Counted from the first letter of the stretch, positions 1 to 5,050 are shown. The stretch is 5,050 nt of DNA from Thermoanaerobaculia bacterium (GCA_023151335.1 JAKLJF010000424.1:1-5050), one strand, 5' to 3'. A program made the numbers and translations. The notes: generated from the sequence alone by a model not told the origin.

Positions 1-205
1 CGAAGTGACGGCCACCGGTTTCCGGAAACTGTTCGACCAGGCGGCCTATGGCCTGGGCTGTGACCCGGTCACCGGGTACCTCTATTGTGCTGACGCCAAA
101 GATTTTAACTCGTCCGGAGAAGTCGTCATTTATAAACCTTCAGGAGAGAAAACCGGATCGTTTCCGGTGGGTATTGCGCCGGGTGAAGTGGTGTTTATCC
201 GGTGA
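1..205 (+). CDS. 3' end of a YncE/DUF5074-like beta-propeller surface protein (partial)
   Basis: Only the last 67 codons are in the window. The reading frame is open back to the first full codon at position 2, so the gene starts upstream; the GTG at 5 is just an internal valine codon. The visible protein has the repeating pattern of propeller proteins of the YncE/DUF5074 type: 'DPVTGYLYCADAKDF', then 'GEVVIYKPSGEK', then 'FPVGIAPGEVVFI' and a TGA stop. In this family the phrase 'location is a known site, described as present or new, then carried by a key or value string' corresponds to one blade, and this looks like the last blade. Bacteroidota members are often secreted or cell-surface lipoproteins, commonly near TonB-dependent receptors, but the signal peptide and upstream neighbours lie outside the window. 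No sorting domain follows the last blade. The family call rests on a short tail, so it is moderately secure; the ligand and function are unknown. Confidence 0.6.
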   Translation, partial: EVTATGFRKLFDQAAYGLGCDPVTGYLYCADAKDFNSSGEVVIYKPSGEKTGSFPVGIAPGEVVFIR

Positions 206-256
206 GCGTCATGTTATTAAACCGGTGGAAGCGCATTCGCCCGACTGATTTGCGGC

Positions 257-288
257 ATTGGTCATCTGACATTTCCGGCTAACCTTTG
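257..288 (+). promoter_or_regulatory. Putative Bacteroidota-type promoter for the lipocalin-like/fusion operon
   Basis: ATTG at 257-260 could serve as the -33 element. It is followed by a 20-bp spacer and AACCTTTG at 281-288, one mismatch from the Bacteroidota -7 consensus TAnnTTTG. Transcription would begin near 293-296, about 15 bases before the ATG at 310. A 5-bp inverted repeat, CCGGC (275-279) and GCCGG (288-292), brackets the -7 element. This is a match to a consensus by eye, with no experimental support. Confidence 0.35.
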
Positions 289-309
289 CCGGTCTATCAT
301 ATACGTTAT

Positions 310-1116
310 ATGCCTGAAAAAACGCCCTTCTATCTGAAAAAGTGGTATTTCGACGGGGTGGATGCCGACGGGCGCGCGATCATTGCTTACTCGGCCACCC
401 TGCGCTGGCATGGCATCCGGGTTCCATATACAGGTTATTTGTATTTAAAGGAGCCCGGGGTTTGCCTGTCCGGGAACCGTTTCCGTCAGGTAACCCGGCC
501 TGTATCAGCCGAAAATCAGATCGGCTGGCAGGATAAAGGCTTTCGCTTGCAGGGGCAATGGGATGCGGCGTCACCCGCCATCCGCACCCGCTTGTACGAG
601 GGGCCCGAAGGGTACCTCGACTGGCACTGCCTGCATCCCGCCGCATATTGCCGGATTGAATTGGGCCAGGAACGGCCAATCACCGGAATGGGATACGTGG
701 AATGTCTGGAAATGACTTTTCCACCCTGGCAATTGGGCCTGCGCGAACTGCGTTGGGGCCGTTTTGCCCATGCGGAGTTCCCGGTGGTATGGATCGACTG
801 GAAAGGAGAACTGAACCGCCGCTGGGTATTCGGCAGGGAACGGTTGCTGACCAATGCAACCGTGACAGACGCTCTGATCGCTTTGCCGGAGGCAGGTTTA
901 AATCTGCATCTGGAGCACCCTGTAGTCATCGAACAGCGGGAGAAATTGGGAGAAATTACCCGTTCCCTTGCCGCGTATTTGCCGGGAATTGACCGGCTGA
1001 CGCCACTCCGTTTTTTAAAGTCGAAAGAAACCAAATGGTTGAGCCAGGGCACTCTGTTAGGGCCGGGTAAACCGGAACGGCAGGGCCTGGTAATTCACGA
1101 ATTGGTGACTTTTTAA
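310..1116 (+). CDS. Hypothetical protein resembling the CrtC/AttH lipocalin-like group
   Basis: A 268-residue protein from the ATG at 310. A TTG at 286 would add eight residues, but it lies inside the proposed -7 element, so the ATG is preferred. There is no evident signal peptide or membrane segment, so a soluble protein is expected. The N-terminus has 'KWYFDGVDADGRAIIAYSA' (11-29), the tryptophan-aromatic-FD opening typical of the CrtC (carotenoid 1,2-hydratase)/AttH/tocopherol cyclase-like double-lipocalin group. A mid-protein block has 'LDWHCLHPAAYCRIEL' (103-118), 'GMGYVECLEMTFPPW' (126-140) and 'ELRWGRF' (146-152), followed by 'VWIDWKG' (160-166) and 'RRWVFG' (170-175). The second half ends in 'IHELV' (262-266). 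In the known families a G-x-Y-x-(D/E) motif and a WG lie in a barrel that holds a hydrophobic ligand. The resemblance is from pattern memory and is remote, so no enzyme activity is claimed. It lies 17 bp upstream of the membrane fusion gene and is probably co-transcribed with it, which suggests a shared lipid or isoprenoid substrate. Confidence 0.6.
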   Translation: MPEKTPFYLKKWYFDGVDADGRAIIAYSATLRWHGIRVPYTGYLYLKEPGVCLSGNRFRQVTRPVSAENQIGWQDKGFRLQGQWDAASPAIRTRLYEGPEGYLDWHCLHPAAYCRIELGQERPITGMGYVECLEMTFPPWQLGLRELRWGRFAHAEFPVVWIDWKGELNRRWVFGRERLLTNATVTDALIALPEAGLNLHLEHPVVIEQREKLGEITRSLAAYLPGIDRLTPLRFLKSKETKWLSQGTLLGPGKPERQGLVIHELVTF

Positions 1117-1133
1117 CCGCCGCATCATTTGCC

Positions 1134-3038
1134 ATGAAAACACGAAGTATAAATTTTGCGGGTAAAACAGCATACGGCCTGATTTTTATGGTCGCATTGC
1201 CGGTTTTGTTGTGGTGGTGGGCTGTTAGCCTGTCGCCGGTCGTTTCGCTGCCTGCCGTACAATCCGCCAGCGCCGGGTTTGCTTTGACGGTTTTGGGAGC
1301 AGCCATTCTGCTTTCCGGCATGTACGCGCTCTGGTTTTTTGGAAAGGGTTTGCCGATGAATGCTTTTCCGCCACCCCGTTATGTTCAGGAAGGCATATTC
1401 CGCTATTTGTCGCACCCGATTTATACCGGTTTTGTGTTGATCTGTATGGGAATATCGGTCTACACCGGGTCGGCGCCGGGCTTCTGGGTAGTGACACCGG
1501 TGGTAGCCGCGGGTTGTGCGGCCCTGGCCTGGGGACATGAAAATCCCGACCTGAAACGGCGTTTCCCCGACGTCTCCAGGCAATTTCGTTTCGGCGTTCC
1601 GCCGGATGAAGCGGCGGCGCCAGCCTGGTATCACTGGGTATCCGTATTTGTTATGGTGCTTTTGCCGGTCTGGTTTTTCTACAGTGCTATTGGCTGGGCA
1701 ACCGGGCTGAATTACCGGGCGGAATGGCCGGTTGCGCTTCCGTTTCCGTTTTTACCGGCAAACTGGGGGGCGGCGACAATTGCCGGGGCGGTCGTCTGGG
1801 TTTTAGCGGCTCCCTTTGTCGCTAAAACCCGGCAGCAATCGCGGCATTTTTACCTCGGCAGCCTGGCAGGCGGTGCAACGCTGCTTTATATCACGATTGT
1901 CATTCCATCAACCGCCGGAATACACGGGCTGGCCATTCAGCCGGATGCCCCCGGGCATTTTGGCGCCATTTTTTCCATTTCCTGGTTTTGGATATGGGTG
2001 GCGGCGGAATTATATCGAAAGGTGTTTCCCCGGTTTCGACCGTTGGTGTATGGTATTTCCCTTTTACTCACACTTGGAATAGTCCAGAACAGTTTCAATC
2101 CGGTACTGAATTTCTTCGCCGGGCTGACATCGCTGTTAATAGCCTTGTATTATCCGCTGATTTGGGAATTTCTGCGCAAACGGGCGGAATGGGTGGCCAA
2201 TTCCTGGCAAGAGTGGCAATTTGGGCCGGTTCGCGTAATTAATCACGGTTTTTACGTGGGGGCAGCCGCTTTTATGGGCATGTTGTTGGCCGGAGCGCTG
2301 GCCGGAGAAGCGTATGTGCTTGGAACCGTTGTCTTTGGCGTGATCGGGGTGGTGAGTGCCGGGCTTTGGGGGCAGTTGGTGGAGGGCTCCGACAAGTTGA
2401 AACGCCCTTTCGGTTACTACGGCTCGCTGGCCGGCATTCTGATTGCCGTATTCGTCTTGCACTGGATGGGGCTTAACGTATGGGTAATGCTGGCCCTGTT
2501 TTCCGTATTCATGCCCTGGGTACAGGGGATTGGCCGGCTGAGATGCCTCGTCAACGGCTGTTGTCACGGCGCTCCAACCAATGCGTACTTGGGCATCCGC
2601 TATTTCCACCCGAGGTCGCGGGTTTGCTTTTTATCGCACCTGAAAGGCAAACCATTGCATCCGACGCCATTATATTCCTTGTTGTGGTTGTGTTTGGCGG
2701 GCGGATTTCAGTTGAGGCTTTGGTTCAGCGGCGCAACACCGGCATTTATTTTTGCCATGTATCTTATACTGAACGGGTTAGGCCGTTTTGTGGAAGAGGC
2801 CTATCGCGGCGAGCCGCAAACGCCGGTTTTTGCCGGATTACGGCTGTACCAGTGGGCTGCCGCGGCTTCCGTACTGACAGGGATATTTCTCTCTGTCATT
2901 CCGGTGGCCTGGCCGGCGCTGGATGCCGGTTTGAGCTGGGCTTCGGTGGCTTGGGGTTTGTTTATGTGGGCGTTTGTGCAATTTCTGATGGGCATCGATT
3001 TTCCTTCTTCCACCAGGCGGTTTTCGCGTTTGACCTGA
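1134..3038 (+). CDS. Polytopic membrane fusion: ICMT/PEMT-like methyltransferase, degenerate PAP2-like domain, Lgt-like domain
   Basis: A 634-residue inner-membrane protein starting at ATG 1134, 17 bp after the previous stop. Residues about 10-150 resemble the isoprenylcysteine carboxyl/phospholipid methyltransferase fold: 'NAFPPPRYVQEGIFRYLSHP' (76-95) continuing into IY, then 'ENPDLKRRFPD' (136-146), the family's HPxY and E...RFP signatures for S-adenosylmethionine binding. Residues about 165-355 are multi-spanning and resemble AUR1/PAP2 phosphatase or transferase domains. The PSGH motif reads APGH (272-275) and the HxxxD motif reads NPVLN (322-326), so this part is probably inactive. Residues about 363-580 resemble Lgt: an opening helix at 'NHGFYVG' (370-376), 'YYGSLAG' (428-434), 'GRLRCLVNGCCHG' (467-479), 'LHPTPLY' (508-514), and 'GRFVEEAYRGE' (550-560), with 'LYQW' at 571-574. 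Classical Lgt is under 300 residues and makes thioether-linked diacylglycerol on lipoproteins. Here Arg468, Arg551 and Glu555 match conserved Lgt residues, but other key positions differ. The Lgt-like C-terminus is the most secure part and the PAP2 assignment the least. The substrate is unknown. Confidence 0.72.
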   Translation: MKTRSINFAGKTAYGLIFMVALPVLLWWWAVSLSPVVSLPAVQSASAGFALTVLGAAILLSGMYALWFFGKGLPMNAFPPPRYVQEGIFRYLSHPIYTGFVLICMGISVYTGSAPGFWVVTPVVAAGCAALAWGHENPDLKRRFPDVSRQFRFGVPPDEAAAPAWYHWVSVFVMVLLPVWFFYSAIGWATGLNYRAEWPVALPFPFLPANWGAATIAGAVVWVLAAPFVAKTRQQSRHFYLGSLAGGATLLYITIVIPSTAGIHGLAIQPDAPGHFGAIFSISWFWIWVAAELYRKVFPRFRPLVYGISLLLTLGIVQNSFNPVLNFFAGLTSLLIALYYPLIWEFLRKRAEWVANSWQEWQFGPVRVINHGFYVGAAAFMGMLLAGALAGEAYVLGTVVFGVIGVVSAGLWGQLVEGSDKLKRPFGYYGSLAGILIAVFVLHWMGLNVWVMLALFSVFMPWVQGIGRLRCLVNGCCHGAPTNAYLGIRYFHPRSRVCFLSHLKGKPLHPTPLYSLLWLCLAGGFQLRLWFSGATPAFIFAMYLILNGLGRFVEEAYRGEPQTPVFAGLRLYQWAAAASVLTGIFLSVIPVAWPALDAGLSWASVAWGLFMWAFVQFLMGIDFPSSTRRFSRLT

Positions 3039-3041
3039 TAT

Positions 3042-3818
3042 TTAGAATAGTTTTGAAATAAACAAATCGACCACTTCTATACAGATCAGGATAATGATGA
3101 TCCACTCGAGTTTGCTGCTTTCGCGGTGGAGGTAGAGTTCGCGGAAAACCGAGAGGTTGTCTTCGATAATTTTAAAGGTATATTCGATTTCTTTAAACCG
3201 GGTGGGCAGTTCGAAAGTGCGGGAAAGGCCCCTGTGTACTCGGTCGAGATATTCGTCCTCCCAGGTGGTTTCGGGTCCGTCGAAGATGTAGAGGTTTTCC
3301 ACTACTTTGTTTTTGCTGTTCAGGGTGCGGCCAATGAAACGGAGCATGTTGGCGCGGCTGATGCGGATATTGCCGCCGGTTTCCATCTGGTTGGTGAAGC
3401 CCCTGATCTCGCCGAGTAACGATTGGGCGCGTTGTGCGTAGTGGTCCATCACCACCGATTGCGCCAGGTTGAGCATGGCGATTTTGATCACTTCGTCGGT
3501 GAGCCTCGGTACATTCAGGCTGTCGAAATTAAAAGTGAGGGGTTCGCCTTCCCGTTCAGTGATCTCGAAGTCGTCCTGAATTTTTTCCGGCAGGGGATTG
3601 ATGCAGAATTGCTGGAGCAGCAGCAGGTTTTTGCTGATATCCACGTCCGTTATATTCGCAAATACCACCACACCGTAGTCGAAAGCATAAAGCAAGCCGG
3701 CTTCGTCCACCCGGTAAAATAATTCGGAAGGATTTTCTTGTAAAAGGGTGGCAGCATAAGCCGATTTAAGCGATTTGAGCGTTAATTGTTCGGCGATATG
3801 GAAGGCTGTAATTTTCAT
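3042..3818 (-). CDS. RMD1/DUF155 family protein
   Basis: A 258-residue protein. The ATG at 3818 is chosen over a TTG at 3839 because the conserved sequence begins at 'MKITAFHIAEQ' and the TTG would nearly coincide with the expected transcription start. Family features in order: 'LLYAFDYGVVVFAN' (42-55), the hydrophobic core motif of DUF155; 'LAQSVVMDHYAQ' (118-129); 'FDGPETTWEDEYLDRVH' (179-195), a variant of the family's 'P...WE...L..lY' region; a helical stretch with 'RFKEIEYTFKIIEDNL' (207-222); and a C-terminal membrane helix after 'SSKLEWIIIILICIEV' (234-249). This architecture matches yeast Rmd1 and human RMND1, mitochondrial proteins linked to mitochondrial translation; the bacterial role is not established. 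The protein probably sits in the cytoplasm, anchored by its C-terminal helix. It is convergent with the fusion gene, with 3 bp between the two stop codons, and divergent from the BASS gene. The family call is firm; the function is open. Confidence 0.9.
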   Translation of the reverse strand: MKITAFHIAEQLTLKSLKSAYAATLLQENPSELFYRVDEAGLLYAFDYGVVVFANITDVDISKNLLLLQQFCINPLPEKIQDDFEITEREGEPLTFNFDSLNVPRLTDEVIKIAMLNLAQSVVMDHYAQRAQSLLGEIRGFTNQMETGGNIRISRANMLRFIGRTLNSKNKVVENLYIFDGPETTWEDEYLDRVHRGLSRTFELPTRFKEIEYTFKIIEDNLSVFRELYLHRESSKLEWIIIILICIEVVDLFISKLF

Positions 3819-3844
3819 AAAGGTGAAAGATAAGATCAATTTCT

Positions 3845-3852
3845 CAAAAATA
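3845..3852 (-). promoter_or_regulatory. Putative -7 element for the RMD1 family gene
   Basis: Read on the minus strand, this is TATTTTTG, an exact match to TAnnTTTG. It lies 26 bases upstream of the ATG at 3818, so a leader of roughly 20 bases would result. No TTG or TTTG stands at the usual 17-23 bp upstream distance, so the -33 part is missing or degenerate. Confidence 0.4.
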
Positions 3853-3878
3853 CTGTTTCAGGGTATTACTTGGTCTCC

Positions 3879-3909
3879 ATTGACCGCAAAGTTGCATACT
3901 TGCGACAAT
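3879..3909. promoter_or_regulatory. 31-bp imperfect dyad in the divergent intergenic region (possible operator)
   Basis: The left arm ATTGACCGCAA (3879-3889) and the right arm TTGCGACAAT (3900-3909) are complementary apart from a one-base gap and one flanking mismatch. The perfect core is CGCAA-N10-TTGCG, and the exact centre is a TGCA palindrome (3893-3896). It lies between the -7 elements of the two divergent genes, directly upstream of the proposed -33 region of the transporter. This position suits a transcription factor site serving one or both genes. The identity of any binding protein cannot be told. Confidence 0.4.
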
Positions 3910-3912
3910 GAA

Positions 3913-3943
3913 TTTACGGGATTCAACAATTCCTCTACCTTTG
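3913..3943 (+). promoter_or_regulatory. Putative Bacteroidota-type promoter for the BASS transporter gene
   Basis: TTTA at 3913-3916 (one mismatch from TTTG) is followed by a 19-bp spacer and TACCTTTG at 3936-3943, an exact TAnnTTTG match. Transcription is expected near 3948-3951. That gives an A-rich leader of about 15-18 bases without a Shine-Dalgarno sequence, typical of the phylum, and supports translation starting at 3966. Confidence 0.55.
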
Positions 3944-3965
3944 GCACAAATAAACAACCATCATT

Positions 3966-4871
3966 TTGGCCCCTACGCAAGTTGTTGACCTCGCGGTCAG
4001 TACCGTTCTGGGATTAATCATGTTCGGCATCGGGTTGTCGCTCACGGCGGGCGATTTTACCCGTATTATCCGTTACCCGAAAGCGTTTTTTTCTGCTTTG
4101 GGCGCCCAAATGCTGGGTTTGCCCGTTATTGCTTTTGCAATCAACCTGCTGGCTCCTTTGCCAGCAGAGCTCAAGGTGGGGTTTATTATTCTGGCTGCGA
4201 GTCCCGGGGGGGCTACTTCGGGGTTCCTCACTTATTTATGGCGCGGTAACGTCGCGCTGTCGTTGTCCATTACCTCCGTAAACAGTTTTCTCACGCTTTT
4301 TTCCATTCCGGTGGTGGTGAACCTGGGTTTGCGCGTTTTTATGGGCCGGGAAACTGAACTGCACCTGCCGTTTTGGGAAACGGTGCAGCACATTTTTTTC
4401 ATCACCATCATTCCGGCTTCTATCGGCGTGTATGTCCGGCACCGTTTCACCGTTTTTGCCGAAAAGATCCGTATTCCGGCCAAGTACGTGATGCTGGTGA
4501 TGCTGGCCATCGTTTTTTTGATCAAAATGTTTGCCGGGGAGAGCCATGGCGGCGCCGGACTGACCGTGCAGGATTTTATCCGTATCTCCCCCGTAGCGCT
4601 GATCCAAAACGCCGCCTGCCTGTTTTTCGGCTACTTTTTTATGTATTACATGAAGCTGCCGCACCCCTCCAGACTTACCGCCGCTATGGAAAGCGGCGTG
4701 CAAAATACCACCCTTGCTTTCCTGATCGCCAGCAACCTGCTGGGTATACAGGAGATGGTCAAACCGGCGCTTGTTTACTCCTTATACTCTTTTTGGACGG
4801 CTTGTTTGTTCGCTTACTTCACCAACCGGGTCAATTCGGGCACGATTGAGACGGTGGACGGTGGACGGTAG
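3966..4871 (+). CDS. Bile acid:sodium symporter (BASS) family transporter
   Basis: A 301-residue inner-membrane protein. No ATG precedes the first membrane segment, and an in-frame TAA lies at 3951-3953. TTG at 3966 is the likely start; the first ATG, at 4020, would remove 18 residues and half of the first helix. The family signatures are clear: 'GLIMFGIGLSLTAGDF' (16-31), 'SPGGATSGFLTYLWRGNVAL' (79-98) at the first crossover helix, and 'ESGVQNTTLAF' (242-252) at the second. In the known bacterial homologue ASBT_NM the Glu and Gln of the second motif help bind sodium; Glu242 and Gln246 match them. The Ser-Asn commonly found after PGGxx is Ser85-Gly86 here, a change at a position close to a sodium site. 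Ten hydrophobic segments can be placed. Known family substrates include bile acids, pantoate and other organic anions; the substrate here is unknown. The final codons (ETVDGGR) and the TAG stop are encoded by the tandem repeat that begins at 4850. Confidence 0.9.
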   Translation: MAPTQVVDLAVSTVLGLIMFGIGLSLTAGDFTRIIRYPKAFFSALGAQMLGLPVIAFAINLLAPLPAELKVGFIILAASPGGATSGFLTYLWRGNVALSLSITSVNSFLTLFSIPVVVNLGLRVFMGRETELHLPFWETVQHIFFITIIPASIGVYVRHRFTVFAEKIRIPAKYVMLVMLAIVFLIKMFAGESHGGAGLTVQDFIRISPVALIQNAACLFFGYFFMYYMKLPHPSRLTAAMESGVQNTTLAFLIASNLLGIQEMVKPALVYSLYSFWTACLFAYFTNRVNSGTIETVDGGR

Positions 4872-5031
4872 ACGGTGGACGGTAGACGGTGGACGGTAGA
4901 CGGTGGACGGTAGACGGTAGACGGTGGACGGTAGACGGTGGACGGTAGACGGTGGACGGTAGACGGTAGACGGTGGACGGTGGACGGTGGACGGTAGACG
5001 GTGGACGGTAGACGGTAGACGGTGGACGGTA
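4850..5031. repeat. Heptanucleotide tandem repeat, 26 units, overlapping the 3' end of the transporter gene
   Basis: The 182 bases are exactly 26 uninterrupted 7-bp units. Each is GACGGTG (call it G) or GACGGTA (call it A), 13 of each, and no other base varies. In order the types are GGA, GAGAGAA, GAGAGAA, GGGAGAA, GA. The unit is not palindromic, so the array does not form simple hairpins. The first three units lie inside or at the stop codon of the transporter gene. On the minus strand the array has no stop codon in any frame, which produces a spurious open frame. Heptanucleotide arrays of this style are known from cyanobacteria (STRR elements), and I believe similar ones occur in Bacteroidota. 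The flanking 19 bases to the window end hold nothing recognisable. Confidence 0.97.
4871..5017. repeat. Three 49-bp higher-order copies within the heptamer array
   Basis: Seven consecutive heptamers form a larger unit. Bases 4871-4919 and 4920-4968 are identical over all 49 positions (unit types GAGAGAA). Bases 4969-5017 differ from them at one base, in the second heptamer (GGGAGAA). The two units after 5017 (GA) match the start of the next copy. The three units before 4871 (GGA) match the end of a previous copy with one difference. The array is therefore about 3.7 copies of a 49-bp repeat, consistent with growth by duplication of multi-unit blocks. Confidence 0.9.
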
Positions 5032-5050
5032 TTGTTCAATACGTGGTGTT

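Noticed and set aside
206..256. Intrinsic terminator after the first partial gene
   Set aside because: No stable GC-rich hairpin followed by a T tract could be found in this stretch.
286..309. TTG at 286 as the start of the lipocalin-like gene
   Set aside because: It lies within the proposed -7 element, and the added residues look unlike the conserved start; the ATG at 310 fits better.
516..1052. Minus-strand open frame of 178 codons
   Set aside because: It is antisense to the lipocalin-like gene, is rich in Arg, Ser and Pro as shadows of GC-rich genes are, and has no recognisable motif.
1125..1634. Minus-strand open frame of 169 codons and the overlapping one at 956-1321
   Set aside because: Both are antisense to the membrane fusion gene or to its junction with the upstream gene, and neither has a start context or family motif.
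2480..3061. Plus-strand 193-codon open frame overlapping the fusion gene's 3' half
   Set aside because: The frame of the fusion gene carries the Lgt-like motifs over the same stretch, while this frame is an out-of-register translation with no motif. A frameshift was considered, but the Lgt-like domain is intact to its end at 3038.
3126..3722. Two plus-strand open frames of 97 and 99 codons
   Set aside because: They lie wholly opposite the well-supported RMD1 family gene, have low-complexity shadow composition and match no known family.
4850..5031. CRISPR array
   Set aside because: Units are 7 bp and directly adjacent, with no spacers and no cas genes nearby.
4782..5039. Minus-strand open frame of 85 codons with STVHRLP/STVYRPP repeats
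   Set aside because: The array has no stop codon in any minus-strand frame, so a long open frame is automatic. The peptide is just the heptamer translated with a seven-codon period, and its remainder is antisense to the transporter.

Overview
The window reads as chromosomal DNA of a Bacteroidota species, probably from the Chitinophagaceae/Cytophagales side. The reasons are start regions without Shine-Dalgarno sequences, -7 elements of the TAnnTTTG type, a surface-protein tail like the YncE/DUF5074 group, and a long heptanucleotide tandem repeat. This placement is inference from style; no marker gene is present. No RNA gene, insertion sequence, CRISPR array or prophage gene was seen.

Layout. 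(1) 1-205: 3' end of a beta-propeller/YncE-like (DUF5074-type) protein, plus strand. (2) 310-1116 and 1134-3038: two plus-strand genes 17 bp apart, probably one operon behind a promoter at about 257-288. The first encodes a soluble protein resembling the CrtC/AttH lipocalin-like group. The second encodes a 634-residue polytopic membrane protein that appears to be a three-part fusion: an isoprenylcysteine/phospholipid methyltransferase-like domain, a PAP2-like domain without its catalytic residues, and a prolipoprotein diacylglyceryl transferase (Lgt)-like domain with a cysteine-rich CLVNGCCHG core. (3) 3042-3818, minus strand: an RMD1/DUF155 family protein, convergent with the fusion gene and separated from it by only 3 bp. 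(4) 3819-3965: a divergent intergenic region with a -7 element for each direction and a 31-bp imperfect dyad between them. (5) 3966-4871: a bile acid:sodium symporter (BASS) family transporter with an apparent TTG start. (6) 4850-5031: exactly 26 perfect 7-bp units, GACGGTG or GACGGTA, 13 of each. They are arranged as a nested 49-bp higher-order repeat, and the array supplies the last codons and the stop codon of the transporter gene.

How the parts may work together. The lipocalin-like/fusion pair is the best candidate for an undescribed system. A single polypeptide seems to join three membrane-lipid enzyme folds beside a predicted hydrophobic-ligand protein, which suggests modification of a lipid, isoprenoid or lipidated substrate in the inner membrane. 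The substrate cannot be read from sequence. The RMD1 protein and the BASS transporter look like ordinary housekeeping or accessory genes. They share a regulatory interval but have no obvious functional link.
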